Shown here: piece by piece, positions 41,017 to 50,048 of the stretch
Layout of the letters: each line of letters begins with the position of its first letter
Numbering within the stretch: position 1 is the stretch's first letter
From: Deltaproteobacteria bacterium
GTDB taxonomy: Bacteria; Desulfobacterota; Deferrimicrobia; Deferrimicrobiales; Deferrimicrobiaceae
NCBI GenBank assembly: GCA_016220005.1
Contig: JACRIV010000079.1
Location: forward strand, 1-61,903
Reading direction: 5' to 3'
DNA: 61,903 nt
The notes under the pieces: model-generated
Database searches by the model: none
Told to the model about the DNA's origin: nothing
The model's input: only the letters and a program-made list of their open reading frames with translations
Program-made: the position numbers and the translations under genes

Positions 41017-42291
41017 TCACGGCCCCGCGCGGGCCACCGCGGCCTTTTCCCCGTAGTAGCGGACCGCCTCGACCACGCTGTCGGCGATCGCGGCCAGGAA
41101 CGAAGTGCCGCGCAGCCGCGCCTCCTCGCGCGCGTTGGTGATGAAGGAGGTCTCGACGAGCACCGCGGTCATTCGGGCGCCCACCAGGACGTAGAACGGC
41201 GCCTGCTTGAGGCCCAGGTCGTGGACCGGCCCGAATCGGCCGTTCACGTTCCGCACGATCGCGTCGTTGACGGTCTTGGCGAGCCGGAGCGACTCCTTCT
41301 TCCGCCAGGAGGTGGAGAGGTCGTCGATGATGAACTTGACCCCCGTGAGCTTCGCCAGCGGCACGCCGTTCTCCCGGGCGGCCAGCTCGAGGGCCTGCCG
41401 GTCGCTCGCGCCGCGGCTCAGGACGTAGGTGGAGATCCCCTCCGCCCGCCGGTTCGGACTGGCGTTTATGTGGAGCGAGACGAAGATGTCGGCCCGCGCC
41501 TCGTTCGCCATCGCGGTGCGCTCCTCCAGGGGGATGAAGATGTCGGAGTCCCGGGTCATCTTCACGTCGAACTCCTCGTGTCTTTCCAGCCGCTCCCGCA
41601 CCATCTTCCCGATCGCGAGAACCACGTCCTTCTCCTTCAGGCCGGTCGGCCCGATCGCCCCCGGGTCCTTCCCGCCGTGCCCCGGGTCGAGCATCACCCG
41701 GATCCTTGCCCCTCCGGCCCGCCTCGGCTCGCTTCCGCCCCCATCCTTCACCGGGGACATCTCCTCGGGGGGACATTCCTTGCATCGAGTATCACGTTGA
41801 AGGAGTGCCCCCCCCCGGTGCGGTTGAGGAGTGTCCCCGCCCGGCTCGGTCGACGCCGCCTCCGCCTTCCCCTCGATGTCGACGATGATCCGGAAGGGGT
41901 CGGTCATCGTGAAGGCGCGGTATCCGCTCTCCCGCTCCAGGTCGATCACGACCCGCACCACGCCCTTCCTGAACCGGCCGGCCCGGACGACCTTGAGCAG
42001 GCCGTTCCGCACCTCCACCGGGCGGCGGAGGATCTCCTCCCGGATCGACGCATCCTCGATATCGATGTAGATCCGGGGAGGCAGGTTGCTCTCCGGGTCG
42101 GCGCGCAGGAAGTTCGCCTCGTACTTCGCCTCGTCGGAAAGGTCGACGGCGACTCGCGTGTACTCCTCGTTGGTCCAGAACCGGATCCCGGACACCGCGG
42201 CGTGCCGGGGGGACGCAAGGGACAGGAAGGGCGGAAGAAGGAGCGAGGCGGCCAGGAAAGCCGCCCGTAATTGGGGCGGGATGGGCCTCAC
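41017..42291 (-). CDS. amiC: AMIN-domain N-acetylmuramoyl-L-alanine amidase
   Basis: A 424-residue exported cell-wall amidase. A signal peptide (about 5-28, AAFLAASLLLPPFLSLAS) is followed by an AMIN domain (about 35-135, targeting to the septum/peptidoglycan) and a low-complexity linker. The Amidase_3 domain (about 190-415) has MLDPGHGGKDPGAIGP as the first zinc motif, then SLHINASPN and LVETSFITNAREE. It cleaves the amide bond between MurNAc and the stem peptide, usually in daughter-cell separation. The start is GTG at 42291, overlapping the mutS stop as GTGA, with AAGGA 6 bases upstream. Confidence 0.9.
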   Translation of the reverse strand: MRPIPPQLRAAFLAASLLLPPFLSLASPRHAAVSGIRFWTNEEYTRVAVDLSDEAKYEANFLRADPESNLPPRIYIDIEDASIREEILRRPVEVRNGLLKVVRAGRFRKGVVRVVIDLERESGYRAFTMTDPFRIIVDIEGKAEAASTEPGGDTPQPHRGGALLQRDTRCKECPPEEMSPVKDGGGSEPRRAGGARIRVMLDPGHGGKDPGAIGPTGLKEKDVVLAIGKMVRERLERHEEFDVKMTRDSDIFIPLEERTAMANEARADIFVSLHINASPNRRAEGISTYVLSRGASDRQALELAARENGVPLAKLTGVKFIIDDLSTSWRKKESLRLAKTVNDAIVRNVNGRFGPVHDLGLKQAPFYVLVGARMTAVLVETSFITNAREEARLRGTSFLAAIADSVVEAVRYYGEKAAVARAGP

Positions 42292-44876
42292 CGTATTTCC
42301 TTCGTCAACCTCTCTTTCCACGCCACGAGGCGAAGGAGCGCGTCCAGCGGAGAGAGCCGTTCCGCGTCCGCTTTCCGTATTTCCTCGAGGATGGCGTCCT
42401 CCTCCGAGGAGCGCCTCCCGCCGAACAGCTCCATCTGCGCCGCGGGCAGGCCTTCGCCTGCGGCCGGGCCGGCGATGTTGGGCAACCCGTATTCATTATA
42501 CTCGGCGGATTCGAGGTTTTTCAAAATATCTCGGGCCCGGCCGACGACCTCGTCCGGGATCCCCGCCAACCGCGCGACCTGGATCCCGTAGGACTTGCTG
42601 GCGCTCCCGCCGTCGATCCGCCGCAGGAAGATGATCTCCCCCTGCCACTCGCGGACCGCCACGTGGAAGTTCTCCGCCCTGGGGGAGGTCTGCACGATGT
42701 CGGTCAGCTCGTGGAAATGGGTCGCGAAAAGCACCTTGGGCCGATGGGCGCAGTCGTGCAGGTATTCGGCGACCGCCCAGGCGATGCTCAGGCCGTCGAA
42801 GGTGCTCGTCCCGCGGCCGACCTCGTCCAGCACCACCAGCGTTCGAGGGGTGAGCCCCGACAGGATCCGGGCGGTCTCCCGCATCTCGACCATGAAGGTG
42901 CTCTCCCCGCGCGCGATGTCGTCGGAGGCCCCGATCCGGGTGAAGATCCGGTCGACCACGCCGATCTCCGCCCGGTCGGCGGGGACGAAAGACCCCGCAT
43001 GGGCCAGGATCACGATCAGCGCCACCTGCCGGATGTAGGTGGACTTGCCGGCCATGTTGGGGCCGGTGATGATCGCCATCTGGCTCCCGTCGGGGGAGAG
43101 GCGGCAGTCGTTGGGGACAAAGGCGTGCCGGCCCAGGATCCGCTCGACGACCGGGTGTCGCCCGTTCTCGATGACGATATCCTTCCCGGCGTTGATCGTC
43201 GGACGCCCGTAGCCGGCTGTCCCGGCGAGCGAAGCGAACGAGACGAGGACGTCGATCTCGGCCACGCCTTCCGCCGCCCTGACGATCGCGGGCAGGAAAT
43301 ATTTCAGCTCCTCCCGCAAGGCGAGGAAGAGCTCCTCCTCCCTGCCATTGCGTTCCTCCTCCGCCCGCAGGACTCTCCCCTCGAAATCCTTCAGCTCCGG
43401 GGTGATGAATCGCTCGGCGTTTACCAGGGTCTGCTTCCGGATGTAGTCGTCGGGGACCCGGTCCAGGTTGGACCGGGACACCTCGATGTAGTACCCGAAC
43501 ACCCTGTTGTGGCGAATCTTGAGGTTGGCGATACCCGTGCGCTGCCGCTCCCGCTCCTCCATCTCCGCGAGCATGTTCTTACCGTGGGTGAGCAGGTGGA
43601 CGAGCTCGTCGACCCGCCGGTCGTACCCCTCCCGGATGAAGCCCCCTTCCCGAAAGCCGACGGGGAGCTCGTCCCGCAAGGCGGCGCGGATCTTCCCCAC
43701 GGTCGCGGTGTGGTCGCCAAGCCCCTCCCGGGCCCGCGCAAGGAGCGGGGAGTACGCCTGCCCCAGGTCCGACTGGACCCCGGGAAGCAGTTCCAGGGTA
43801 TCGGCCAGGGCCGCGACGTCCCGGGGGCCCGACCGGTCCTGGGCCAGGCGCGAGGCGAGCCGGGGGAGGTCCGCCATCCCGGAGAGGCGCAGGGCGATCG
43901 CCCCCCGGACGGGTTGGGATTCCAGGAGCCAGGCAACGGCGTCGTGCCGCTCCCCGATACGCGCCGGGTCGACCAGGGGGGCGGACAGCCAGGCGCGGAG
44001 GAGCCTCGCCCCCATCGGCGTCTTCGTATTGTCGATCGCCCAGAGGAGGCTCCCCTTTCGCTCTCCCGACAGGGTGGAGAAGATCTCCAGCGTCCGGACG
44101 GCGGTCTCATCCATCCCCAGGTACCGCCTCCCCTCCCGCTCCTGGACCCTCGAGATCTCGGCCAGGGCCGCCGGCTGGTGAAGGTGGAGGTAGTACAGGG
44201 CGGCCCGGACGACGCCGCGCGCCGGGCGCCCCGCGTCCGGCACCCCCTCGGGGTCCGACGGCGGGGAAAATGCCTCCACCGCGGCCTTCGCCAAGGCCGT
44301 ATGGAGCTTTCCGGAAAGTATCCTCCGGAGCCGGTCCGACGGCGGGCTCCCCTCCCCTTCCAGGGAGACGAACTCGGCGGGAGAAAGCCGGAACAGGGCG
44401 TCGGAGAGCGCCTCCTCCGTGTCGCACGCCTCGAAGAAGAACTCCCCCGTGGTGGCGTCCAGGGCGGCGTAGGCGTAAGGCGGCACGAACCGCACTGCAG
44501 CCAGGTAATTGTTCCCCCGGGCATCGAGGCACTCGTCGTTGAACACGAGGCCCGGCGTCACCACCTCGGTCACCTCCCGCCGGAACAGTCCGTGGCCTCC
44601 GGGCTCCTCTATCTGCTCGCAGATCGCCACCTTGCACCCCTGTCGTATCAGTCGGGACAGGTAGGTGTTGCGGGCGTTGTGAGGGACCCCGCACATGGGG
44701 ATGTTCGAGTCCTTGTCCCGGCTGGTCAGGGCGATGTCCAGGAGGCGGGAGGCCCGGATGGCGTCCTCGAAGAACATCTCGTAGAAGTCGCCCATTCGGA
44801 AGAAGAGGATGCAGTCCCGGTAGCGGGACTTGATCTCCACGTACTGTCGCATGGCGGGGGTGAGCTGGGTCGACAT
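42288..44876 (-). CDS. mutS: DNA mismatch repair protein MutS
   Basis: An 862-residue MutS1. The mismatch-reading motif is in the N-terminus (CILFFRMGDFYEMFFEDA, the Phe-x-Glu region), followed by connector, lever and clamp domains. The C-terminal ABC ATPase has ITGPNMAGKSTYIRQVALI, the LVEMRETARIL-like MVEMRETARILSGL stretch, LDEVGRGTSTFDGLSIAWA and FATHFHEL. It recognises mismatches and recruits MutL, which is also encoded in this window (56524-58263). Length is standard. No strong ribosome site is seen before the ATG. Confidence 0.95.
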   Translation of the reverse strand: MSTQLTPAMRQYVEIKSRYRDCILFFRMGDFYEMFFEDAIRASRLLDIALTSRDKDSNIPMCGVPHNARNTYLSRLIRQGCKVAICEQIEEPGGHGLFRREVTEVVTPGLVFNDECLDARGNNYLAAVRFVPPYAYAALDATTGEFFFEACDTEEALSDALFRLSPAEFVSLEGEGSPPSDRLRRILSGKLHTALAKAAVEAFSPPSDPEGVPDAGRPARGVVRAALYYLHLHQPAALAEISRVQEREGRRYLGMDETAVRTLEIFSTLSGERKGSLLWAIDNTKTPMGARLLRAWLSAPLVDPARIGERHDAVAWLLESQPVRGAIALRLSGMADLPRLASRLAQDRSGPRDVAALADTLELLPGVQSDLGQAYSPLLARAREGLGDHTATVGKIRAALRDELPVGFREGGFIREGYDRRVDELVHLLTHGKNMLAEMEERERQRTGIANLKIRHNRVFGYYIEVSRSNLDRVPDDYIRKQTLVNAERFITPELKDFEGRVLRAEEERNGREEELFLALREELKYFLPAIVRAAEGVAEIDVLVSFASLAGTAGYGRPTINAGKDIVIENGRHPVVERILGRHAFVPNDCRLSPDGSQMAIITGPNMAGKSTYIRQVALIVILAHAGSFVPADRAEIGVVDRIFTRIGASDDIARGESTFMVEMRETARILSGLTPRTLVVLDEVGRGTSTFDGLSIAWAVAEYLHDCAHRPKVLFATHFHELTDIVQTSPRAENFHVAVREWQGEIIFLRRIDGGSASKSYGIQVARLAGIPDEVVGRARDILKNLESAEYNEYGLPNIAGPAAGEGLPAAQMELFGGRRSSEEDAILEEIRKADAERLSPLDALLRLVAWKERLTKEIR

Positions 44877-44893
44877 TCCGGTGCCGGGCGGCG

Positions 44894-45394
44894 CTAGGGG
44901 CGGAGCGGCCCGAACCTCGGAAGCAGCCGGGCGTGCGTCTCGGGGAGCGATTCGGGCAGGACGCGCGTCGACTGGACCGTGGTCATGAAATTGGTGTCCC
45001 CGCCCCAGCGGGGGACGACGTGCAGGTGAAGGTGGTCCTCTATCCCGGCGCCGGCCACCCGGCCCAGGTTCATCCCGACGTTGAACCCTTGAGGGTTGTA
45101 CTCTTCCGCGAGGGCCCTGGTGGAGAGGGCCAGCAGGGACATCAGCTCGGCAAGCTCCTCGCGCGAGAGGGAGGAGAGGTCGGCGACGTGCCGCCGCGTG
45201 GCGATCATCACGTGCCCGTTATTGTAGGGATAGCGGTTGCAGATCGCGAGGGTGCGGTGATAGATCCCCAGGACCAGGCGCTCGGGGTCCCCCCGGTCCG
45301 CCTCCCCGACGCAGAAGAGGCAACGCCCCCCTCCCCCGCCCGGGTCGCCCCGGCGGATGTACTCCATCCGCCAGGGGGAGAACATCCTCTCCAT
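44894..45394 (-). CDS. HIT-family nucleotide hydrolase/transferase
   Basis: A 166-residue HIT protein with the histidine triad in EDHLHLHVVPRW, a preceding NVGMNLGRVAGAGI, and an N-terminal WRMEYIRRGD...CLFC segment typical of the Ap4A phosphorylase-like (FHIT-branch) bacterial HIT proteins near mutS. Family members hydrolyse or phosphorolyse dinucleoside polyphosphates or AMP conjugates; the substrate here is unknown. It sits between ihfB and mutS with small gaps (7 and 17 bases), so it is likely cotranscribed. Confidence 0.9.
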   Translation of the reverse strand: MERMFSPWRMEYIRRGDPGGGGGRCLFCVGEADRGDPERLVLGIYHRTLAICNRYPYNNGHVMIATRRHVADLSSLSREELAELMSLLALSTRALAEEYNPQGFNVGMNLGRVAGAGIEDHLHLHVVPRWGGDTNFMTTVQSTRVLPESLPETHARLLPRFGPLRP

Positions 45395-45401
45395 CGGGGA
45401 A

Positions 45402-45680
45402 TCAGGCGTTGACCAGTTCCCGGAGTTCCTTGCCCACCTTGAAGAAGGGGATCCGCTTCTCGGGGATCGACACCTTCTCTCCGGTCTTGGGGTTGCGCCC
45501 TTCCTTGGCGCGGCGGACGCGGACGGTGAAACTGCCGAAACCGCGTATCTCTATCTTCTCTCCCCGCTGCAAGGCGTCCTTCATATGGTCGAAAACGGTG
45601 TCCACGATCGCCTCGCACTCCTTCTTCGTCAGGGTCGTTACATGCTCCGACAGTTTCTGGACGAGATCGCTTTTCGTCAT
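45402..45680 (-). CDS. ihfB: HU/IHF-family DNA-binding protein, IHF beta-like
   Basis: A 92-residue histone-like protein. MTKSDLVQKLSEHVTTLTKKE is the dimerisation half, and GEKIEIRGFGSFTVRVRRAKEGRNPKTGEKV contains the beta-arm with the intercalating proline region (RNPKTGE). Position after rpsA and sppA favours the IHF beta subunit over HU. It bends DNA at specific or structured sites. An in-frame ATG nine bases upstream (45689) is possible, but GGAGGG is better spaced for 45680. Confidence 0.9.
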   Translation of the reverse strand: MTKSDLVQKLSEHVTTLTKKECEAIVDTVFDHMKDALQRGEKIEIRGFGSFTVRVRRAKEGRNPKTGEKVSIPEKRIPFFKVGKELRELVNA

Positions 45681-45704
45681 TGCCGTCATTCCCTCCGGGG
45701 GGAT

Positions 45705-46607
45705 TTATTGTGCAAGGTAATCGAGGCGGATCCGATTCTCGCTCAGCTTGTCACCGATTATACTTTTCGCCTCATCCTTTAGCAATTCCAGGATGGAGAT
45801 CTTTTTCTTGGGCGGGGTCACCACGCGGGGCTCCCCCTCGATCTTCGCCATCTTGCCCGCGTCCGCCACGGCGTCCTCGAGGTTCCCGAGGGCGTCCACC
45901 AGGCCCAGCGTCTTGGCCTGCTCGCCGGACAAGATCCTCCCGTCGGCGATGCGCAGGACCTTCTCCCGGGGGAGCCTCCTTCCTTCCGCAACCGCGGAGA
46001 CGAACTGCAGGTGGACGTTGTCGATCACCCCCTGGAGCAGCTCGCGCTCCTCGGGCTTCATCTCCCGGACGGGGGACCCGATGTCCTTGAAGGCGCCGCT
46101 TTTCACCACCATCCCTTTAAGGCCGATCTTCTCGATCAGATCCTTCACGTTCACAAACTGCATGATCACCCCGATCGACCCGGTGATCGTCCCGGGGTTG
46201 GCGTAGATCTTCTGGGCGGCGCAGGCGATGTAGTACCCCCCCGAGGCCGCGAGCGCTCCCATCGAGGCGACCACGACCTTCTTCCCCTTGAGCTTCCTGA
46301 CCTCCTCGTAGATCTCCTGGGAAGGGCCCACACCCCCGCCCGGGGTGTTGATGCGGAGGACGATCGCCTTGACCGAGTCGTCCTTGGCGAACTTCTTGAG
46401 CTGATCTATCGTGGCCTCGGAATCGGTGATGAGGCCCGTGACGGGCAGGACCGCCACCTTGTCCCCCGTCTTGAGGGACAGCCCGTCCAGCCGGGAGATG
46501 ATCCCGATGAGGACGAAGAATGCGGCGAAGACCAAGGCGATGATCGCGCATCCGCGCAGGAACGGGCGGCGGGCACGCGGCGCCGGGAGGGGCGTCTCGA
46601 CGTTCAT
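45705..46607 (-). CDS. sppA: Signal peptide peptidase SppA
   Basis: A 300-residue membrane-bound serine protease of the S49 family, in the short (36-kDa type) form. One N-terminal membrane helix (about 20-40) is followed by the catalytic domain: INTPGGGVGPSQEIYEEV, ASMGALAASGGYYIACAAQKI (nucleophile Ser), GTITGSIGVIMQF and the Lys-bearing FKDIGSPVREMKPEE region. It degrades signal peptides remaining in the membrane. It lies directly after rpsA in the operon, an order common in deltaproteobacteria. Confidence 0.92.
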   Translation of the reverse strand: MNVETPLPAPRARRPFLRGCAIIALVFAAFFVLIGIISRLDGLSLKTGDKVAVLPVTGLITDSEATIDQLKKFAKDDSVKAIVLRINTPGGGVGPSQEIYEEVRKLKGKKVVVASMGALAASGGYYIACAAQKIYANPGTITGSIGVIMQFVNVKDLIEKIGLKGMVVKSGAFKDIGSPVREMKPEERELLQGVIDNVHLQFVSAVAEGRRLPREKVLRIADGRILSGEQAKTLGLVDALGNLEDAVADAGKMAKIEGEPRVVTPPKKKISILELLKDEAKSIIGDKLSENRIRLDYLAQ

Positions 46608-46620
46608 TGTCGGTCTGGTG

Positions 46621-48372
46621 CTACTCGCTGTTGATCTTCAGTTTCGCGCGGAGGGCCTCCCCCAGCACGGTCAGGTTCTCCGACGATTCGGCAGGCTTCG
46701 ACATGTACGACTCCATGTTCCTCCGGTCCAGCTCGTCCTGGTACGAACGGGCGCTAAGGGAGATCTTCTTGTTGCCCCGGTCCACCGAAAGCACGACCGC
46801 GCCCACCTCGTCCCCGGGCTTGAACAGGGAGCCCGGGTTGTCGACCTTCTCCCGGGAGAGCTCCGAGATGTGGACCAGCCCCTCGATTCCCTCGGCCAGC
46901 TCGACGAAGACGCCGAAGTCGGCCACCCGGGAGACCCGGCCGTGGACGATCTCCCCCTTCCTGAAGCGGGTCTCCACCCCTACCCAGGGATCGAGGGTGA
47001 GGTGCTTGATGCTCAGGGAGAACTTCTGGGACTCGGCGTCGACCTTCAGGACCCTGGCCTGCACCTTGTCCCCCCGCTTGAACATCTCCGAGGGGTGCTT
47101 GACCCGCTGGCTCCAGGAGATGTCGGAGACGTGGACCAGGCCGTCGATCTCCCCCCCGATGTCGACGAAGACGCCGAAGTCCGTGACGTTCTTGACCACC
47201 CCTTCGACGATCGTTCCCTCGGGGTGCAGGGCCTTGAGCTCGTCCCACGGGTTGGGCTGAAGCTGCTTGAACCCCAGGGAGACCTTCTTGTGCTCCTTCT
47301 CGACCTTGAGGACCACGACGTCCACGAAGTCGCCGGGCTTCATGACCTCGGACGGATCGCGCAGCTTCTTGCTCCAGGTCATCTCGGAGATGTGGAGCAG
47401 CCCCTCGACTCCCTCCTCGAGCTCGATGAAGGCGCCGTACTTGGTGATGTTGCTCACCCGTCCCTTGAACCGGCTTCCCAGCTGGTACCGCTTCTCGATT
47501 TCGAACCAGGGGTCGCCCTTCATCTGCTTGAGCCCCAGGGAGATCCGCTCTTTCTCGCGGTCGAAGCGGATCACCTTCACCCTGAGGGCGTCGCCCACCT
47601 TGCAGATTTCGGAAGGATGGGAGACCTTCCCGTACCTCATGTCGGTGATGTGCATCAGGCCGTCCAGGCCCCCCAGGTCCATGAACACGCCGTAGTCGGT
47701 GATGTTCTTGACCTTCGCCTCGACGACGTCGCCCTCCTTGATTCTCTCGAGGATCCCCTTGCGCAGGGTGTCGCGCTCCTCCTCCATGGCGGCGCGCCGG
47801 GAGACGACGACGTTGGCCTTCTTCCGGGAGAACTTGAGGATCCGGAACTTGCCCTGGAGCCCCAGGACGGAGTCGTTGTCCCGGACAGGACGGATGTCCA
47901 CCTGGCTGCCCGGGAGGAACGCCTTGACACCGATGTCGACCGTGAATCCGCCCTTGACCTTCGCCACGATGGTTCCGGGGACGGAGGTCGCCTCGTCGAA
48001 GGCCTTCTGCAGGTCGTCCCAGACCCGGATCTTCAGGACCTTGGAGCGGGAGAGAAGGACGAAGCCCTGCTCCTGGTCGTACCGCTCGACCATGATGTCC
48101 ACGCGGTCGCCGGGCTTGAGGCCGGCGATCTCCTCGGGGGGCAGCTCTTCGAGGGGAAGCATCCCCTCCGATTTCCGGTTGATGTCTACAGCAATGTAAT
48201 CCTTGAGGATCTTGATCACTACACCGTGGAGGATCTGCCCCTCTTCGGGGACCTCGATGCTTTCCTCGTAGAGTTTCGCGAAATCGTCCTCGGCCTTGCC
48301 CGCGGGGAGGCCTCCCCCGCCGCCTTCCTCTCCCCCTCCGGAATGGTCAGCGATGCCCAGTTTGTCCTCCAT
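46621..48372 (-). CDS. rpsA: 30S ribosomal protein S1
   Basis: A 583-residue S1 with six OB-fold S1 repeats. Repeats 3-6 are the most canonical, each with the G-x-V-x-x-I/V-x-x-F/Y-G-x-F-V/I-D/E-L pattern (for example NITDYGVFMDLGGLDGLMHI, NITKYGAFIELEEGVEGLLH, NVTDFGVFVDIGGEIDGLVH, RVADFGVFVELAEGIEGLVH). It binds mRNA upstream of starts on the small subunit. The ATG at 48372 is chosen because GAGGAG lies 6 bases upstream; an in-frame GTG at 48423 has no clear site. It follows ispH by 84 bases. Confidence 0.95.
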   Translation of the reverse strand: MEDKLGIADHSGGGEEGGGGGLPAGKAEDDFAKLYEESIEVPEEGQILHGVVIKILKDYIAVDINRKSEGMLPLEELPPEEIAGLKPGDRVDIMVERYDQEQGFVLLSRSKVLKIRVWDDLQKAFDEATSVPGTIVAKVKGGFTVDIGVKAFLPGSQVDIRPVRDNDSVLGLQGKFRILKFSRKKANVVVSRRAAMEEERDTLRKGILERIKEGDVVEAKVKNITDYGVFMDLGGLDGLMHITDMRYGKVSHPSEICKVGDALRVKVIRFDREKERISLGLKQMKGDPWFEIEKRYQLGSRFKGRVSNITKYGAFIELEEGVEGLLHISEMTWSKKLRDPSEVMKPGDFVDVVVLKVEKEHKKVSLGFKQLQPNPWDELKALHPEGTIVEGVVKNVTDFGVFVDIGGEIDGLVHVSDISWSQRVKHPSEMFKRGDKVQARVLKVDAESQKFSLSIKHLTLDPWVGVETRFRKGEIVHGRVSRVADFGVFVELAEGIEGLVHISELSREKVDNPGSLFKPGDEVGAVVLSVDRGNKKISLSARSYQDELDRRNMESYMSKPAESSENLTVLGEALRAKLKINSE

Positions 48373-48456
48373 AAGTTGCTCCTCTAAAGGGGATTCCTCT
48401 CCATCATATAAATCATACTCCACCGAATATGCAAATCTCCGGAAAGCTCCATCTTA

Positions 48457-49353
48457 TCATTGGTAATAGGAAACCTGAATCTTTTCCTGCCGCCATGCTG
48501 CCTTGATCCGATCCACCAGCTCCTCGATGATCCACTCGGGGGTCGAGGCGCCCGCCGTCACGCCCACGCAGGAGACCCCCGACAGCACATCCGGAGAAAG
48601 CTCCGCCGCGGTCTCGATGTGGCAGGTCCTGGGATTGGACTCCCTGCAGATCTCGGCCAGCCGCCGCGTGTTGGCGCTGTTGTAGCCGCCCAGGACGATC
48701 ATCACGTCCGCCTTGGAGGCCACCGCCGTGGACTCCTTCTGCCGCAGGACCGTGGCGTGGCAGATAGTGTTGTAGACCCGGACTTCCGGGATTTTCTTCA
48801 GGGCGACGGAGACGAACTGCATCAGGTTCTCGAAGGACTGTGTGGTCTGGGCGACGATCCCCACCTTCCGGATACCCGAGGCTCCCTGGAGGTCGGGGAG
48901 GGACGTCAGGATCGGCACGCCGCTCTCGATGTAGCTGATGATGCTTTTCACCTCCGGGTGGTTGGCGTCCCCCACGACCGTCACCGCGTACCCCTTCCGG
49001 CTCAGGGACCGGGCGTACTCCTGTGCCTTCTTGACGAACGGGCAGGTGGCGTCGATGATCTTCACCGCCTTCGCGGCGAGTGCGTCGGCGTCCTTGCGGG
49101 TGATGCCGTGCGAGCGGACGATCACCTTCCCGCACGGGATGGCGTCCACCGACTCGACCACGTGCACCCCCTTCTTCTCCAGCTCCTCCACCGCCTGGGG
49201 GTTGTGGATGAGGGGGCCCAGGGAGTGGATGGGGAGCGCCTCCCCCTTGGCCTCTTCTTCAGCCGTCCCGCGGGCCGTTTCGTTCGCGATGGAGATGGCC
49301 CGCTTGACGCCGAAGCAGAAACCCGCGCTCCGGGCGATGAGGATCTCCTTCAC
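48457..49353 (-). CDS. ispH: 4-hydroxy-3-methylbut-2-enyl diphosphate reductase
   Basis: A 298-residue IspH (LytB), the last enzyme of the MEP isoprenoid pathway, a [4Fe-4S] protein making IPP and DMAPP. The three cluster cysteines are in SAGFCFGVKRA (Cys13), DATCPFVKKAQEYA and NTICHATVLRQ. The motifs SLGPLIHNPQAVEEL and SHGITRKD are conserved. The start is GTG at 49353, overlapping the cmk stop as GTGA. Cmk also belongs in this gene order in Geobacter-like genomes. Confidence 0.95.
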   Translation of the reverse strand: MKEILIARSAGFCFGVKRAISIANETARGTAEEEAKGEALPIHSLGPLIHNPQAVEELEKKGVHVVESVDAIPCGKVIVRSHGITRKDADALAAKAVKIIDATCPFVKKAQEYARSLSRKGYAVTVVGDANHPEVKSIISYIESGVPILTSLPDLQGASGIRKVGIVAQTTQSFENLMQFVSVALKKIPEVRVYNTICHATVLRQKESTAVASKADVMIVLGGYNSANTRRLAEICRESNPRTCHIETAAELSPDVLSGVSCVGVTAGASTPEWIIEELVDRIKAAWRQEKIQVSYYQ

Positions 49354-50048
49354 AGGGTGGCGCCTCCCGGCAGCCCTTTCCGCGCCTCGGGCAGCAGGCG
49401 CCGCAGCATCTCCTCGACGACCTCCTCCGCCGTCATGGTCGTGGTGTCGATGTAGACCGCCCCTTCCGCCATCCGCAGCGGTGAATGCTCCCGCGTGGAG
49501 TCCTGGATGTCCCGGAGCAGCACTTCCCGCAGCACCTCTTCGAAGGGCTTCCTCTCTCCCGCCCCCCATTCCAGGAACCGCCGCCTGGCCCGGACGGCCG
49601 CGGCGGCGTCGAGGACGAACTTGGCGTCGGCGTCGGGGAAGACGACGGTCCCGGTGTCGCGGCCCTCCAGCACCACGCCGCCCTTCTCCCCCATCTTCCT
49701 CTGCAGCCTCACCATCGCCTCGCGCACGGCCTTGTGCGTTGAGACCTCCGACGCCCCCATGCTGATCTCGGGGGTGCGGATCGCTTCGCTCGCATCCTCG
49801 CCGCAGAGAAGGATCCGCATCTCTCCCCCCTCCTGCCGGAACGCGAGGCGAAGATCGGCGCACAGCCGTCCCAGGCGCGCGCCGTCGGACCAGGGGACCC
49901 CCGCTTCGCGGGCGGCCAGGGCGCAGGCCCGGTACATCGCCCCCGTGTCCAGCCGGGTGAGAGAGGCCCGCTCGGCCAGCCGCTTCGAGACGGTCGTCTT
50001 CCCCGCCCCGGACGGACCGTCGATCGTAATGATCGGCCGTTCCCTCAC
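49350..50048 (-). CDS. cmk: Cytidylate kinase
   Basis: A 232-residue CMP/dCMP kinase. The P-loop is DGPSGAGKTTVSKRLA, followed by RLDTGAMYRACALAA, the LEGRDTGTVVFPDADAKF CMP-binding stretch, and the lid region RRRFLEWGAGE with RDIQDSTREHSPL. The end (GAVYIDTTTMTAEEVVEEML) is family-typical. The start is GTG at 50048, overlapping the aroA stop as GTGA, with GGAGG-like sequence just upstream in aroA. Confidence 0.94.
   Translation of the reverse strand: MRERPIITIDGPSGAGKTTVSKRLAERASLTRLDTGAMYRACALAAREAGVPWSDGARLGRLCADLRLAFRQEGGEMRILLCGEDASEAIRTPEISMGASEVSTHKAVREAMVRLQRKMGEKGGVVLEGRDTGTVVFPDADAKFVLDAAAAVRARRRFLEWGAGERKPFEEVLREVLLRDIQDSTREHSPLRMAEGAVYIDTTTMTAEEVVEEMLRRLLPEARKGLPGGATL

Noticed and set aside
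38250-41141. A 963-codon open frame on the plus strand
   Set aside because: It lies exactly opposite glnD, has a biased composition (Leu/Glu/Val/Pro/Arg-rich) and shows no domain; it is a GC-rich shadow.
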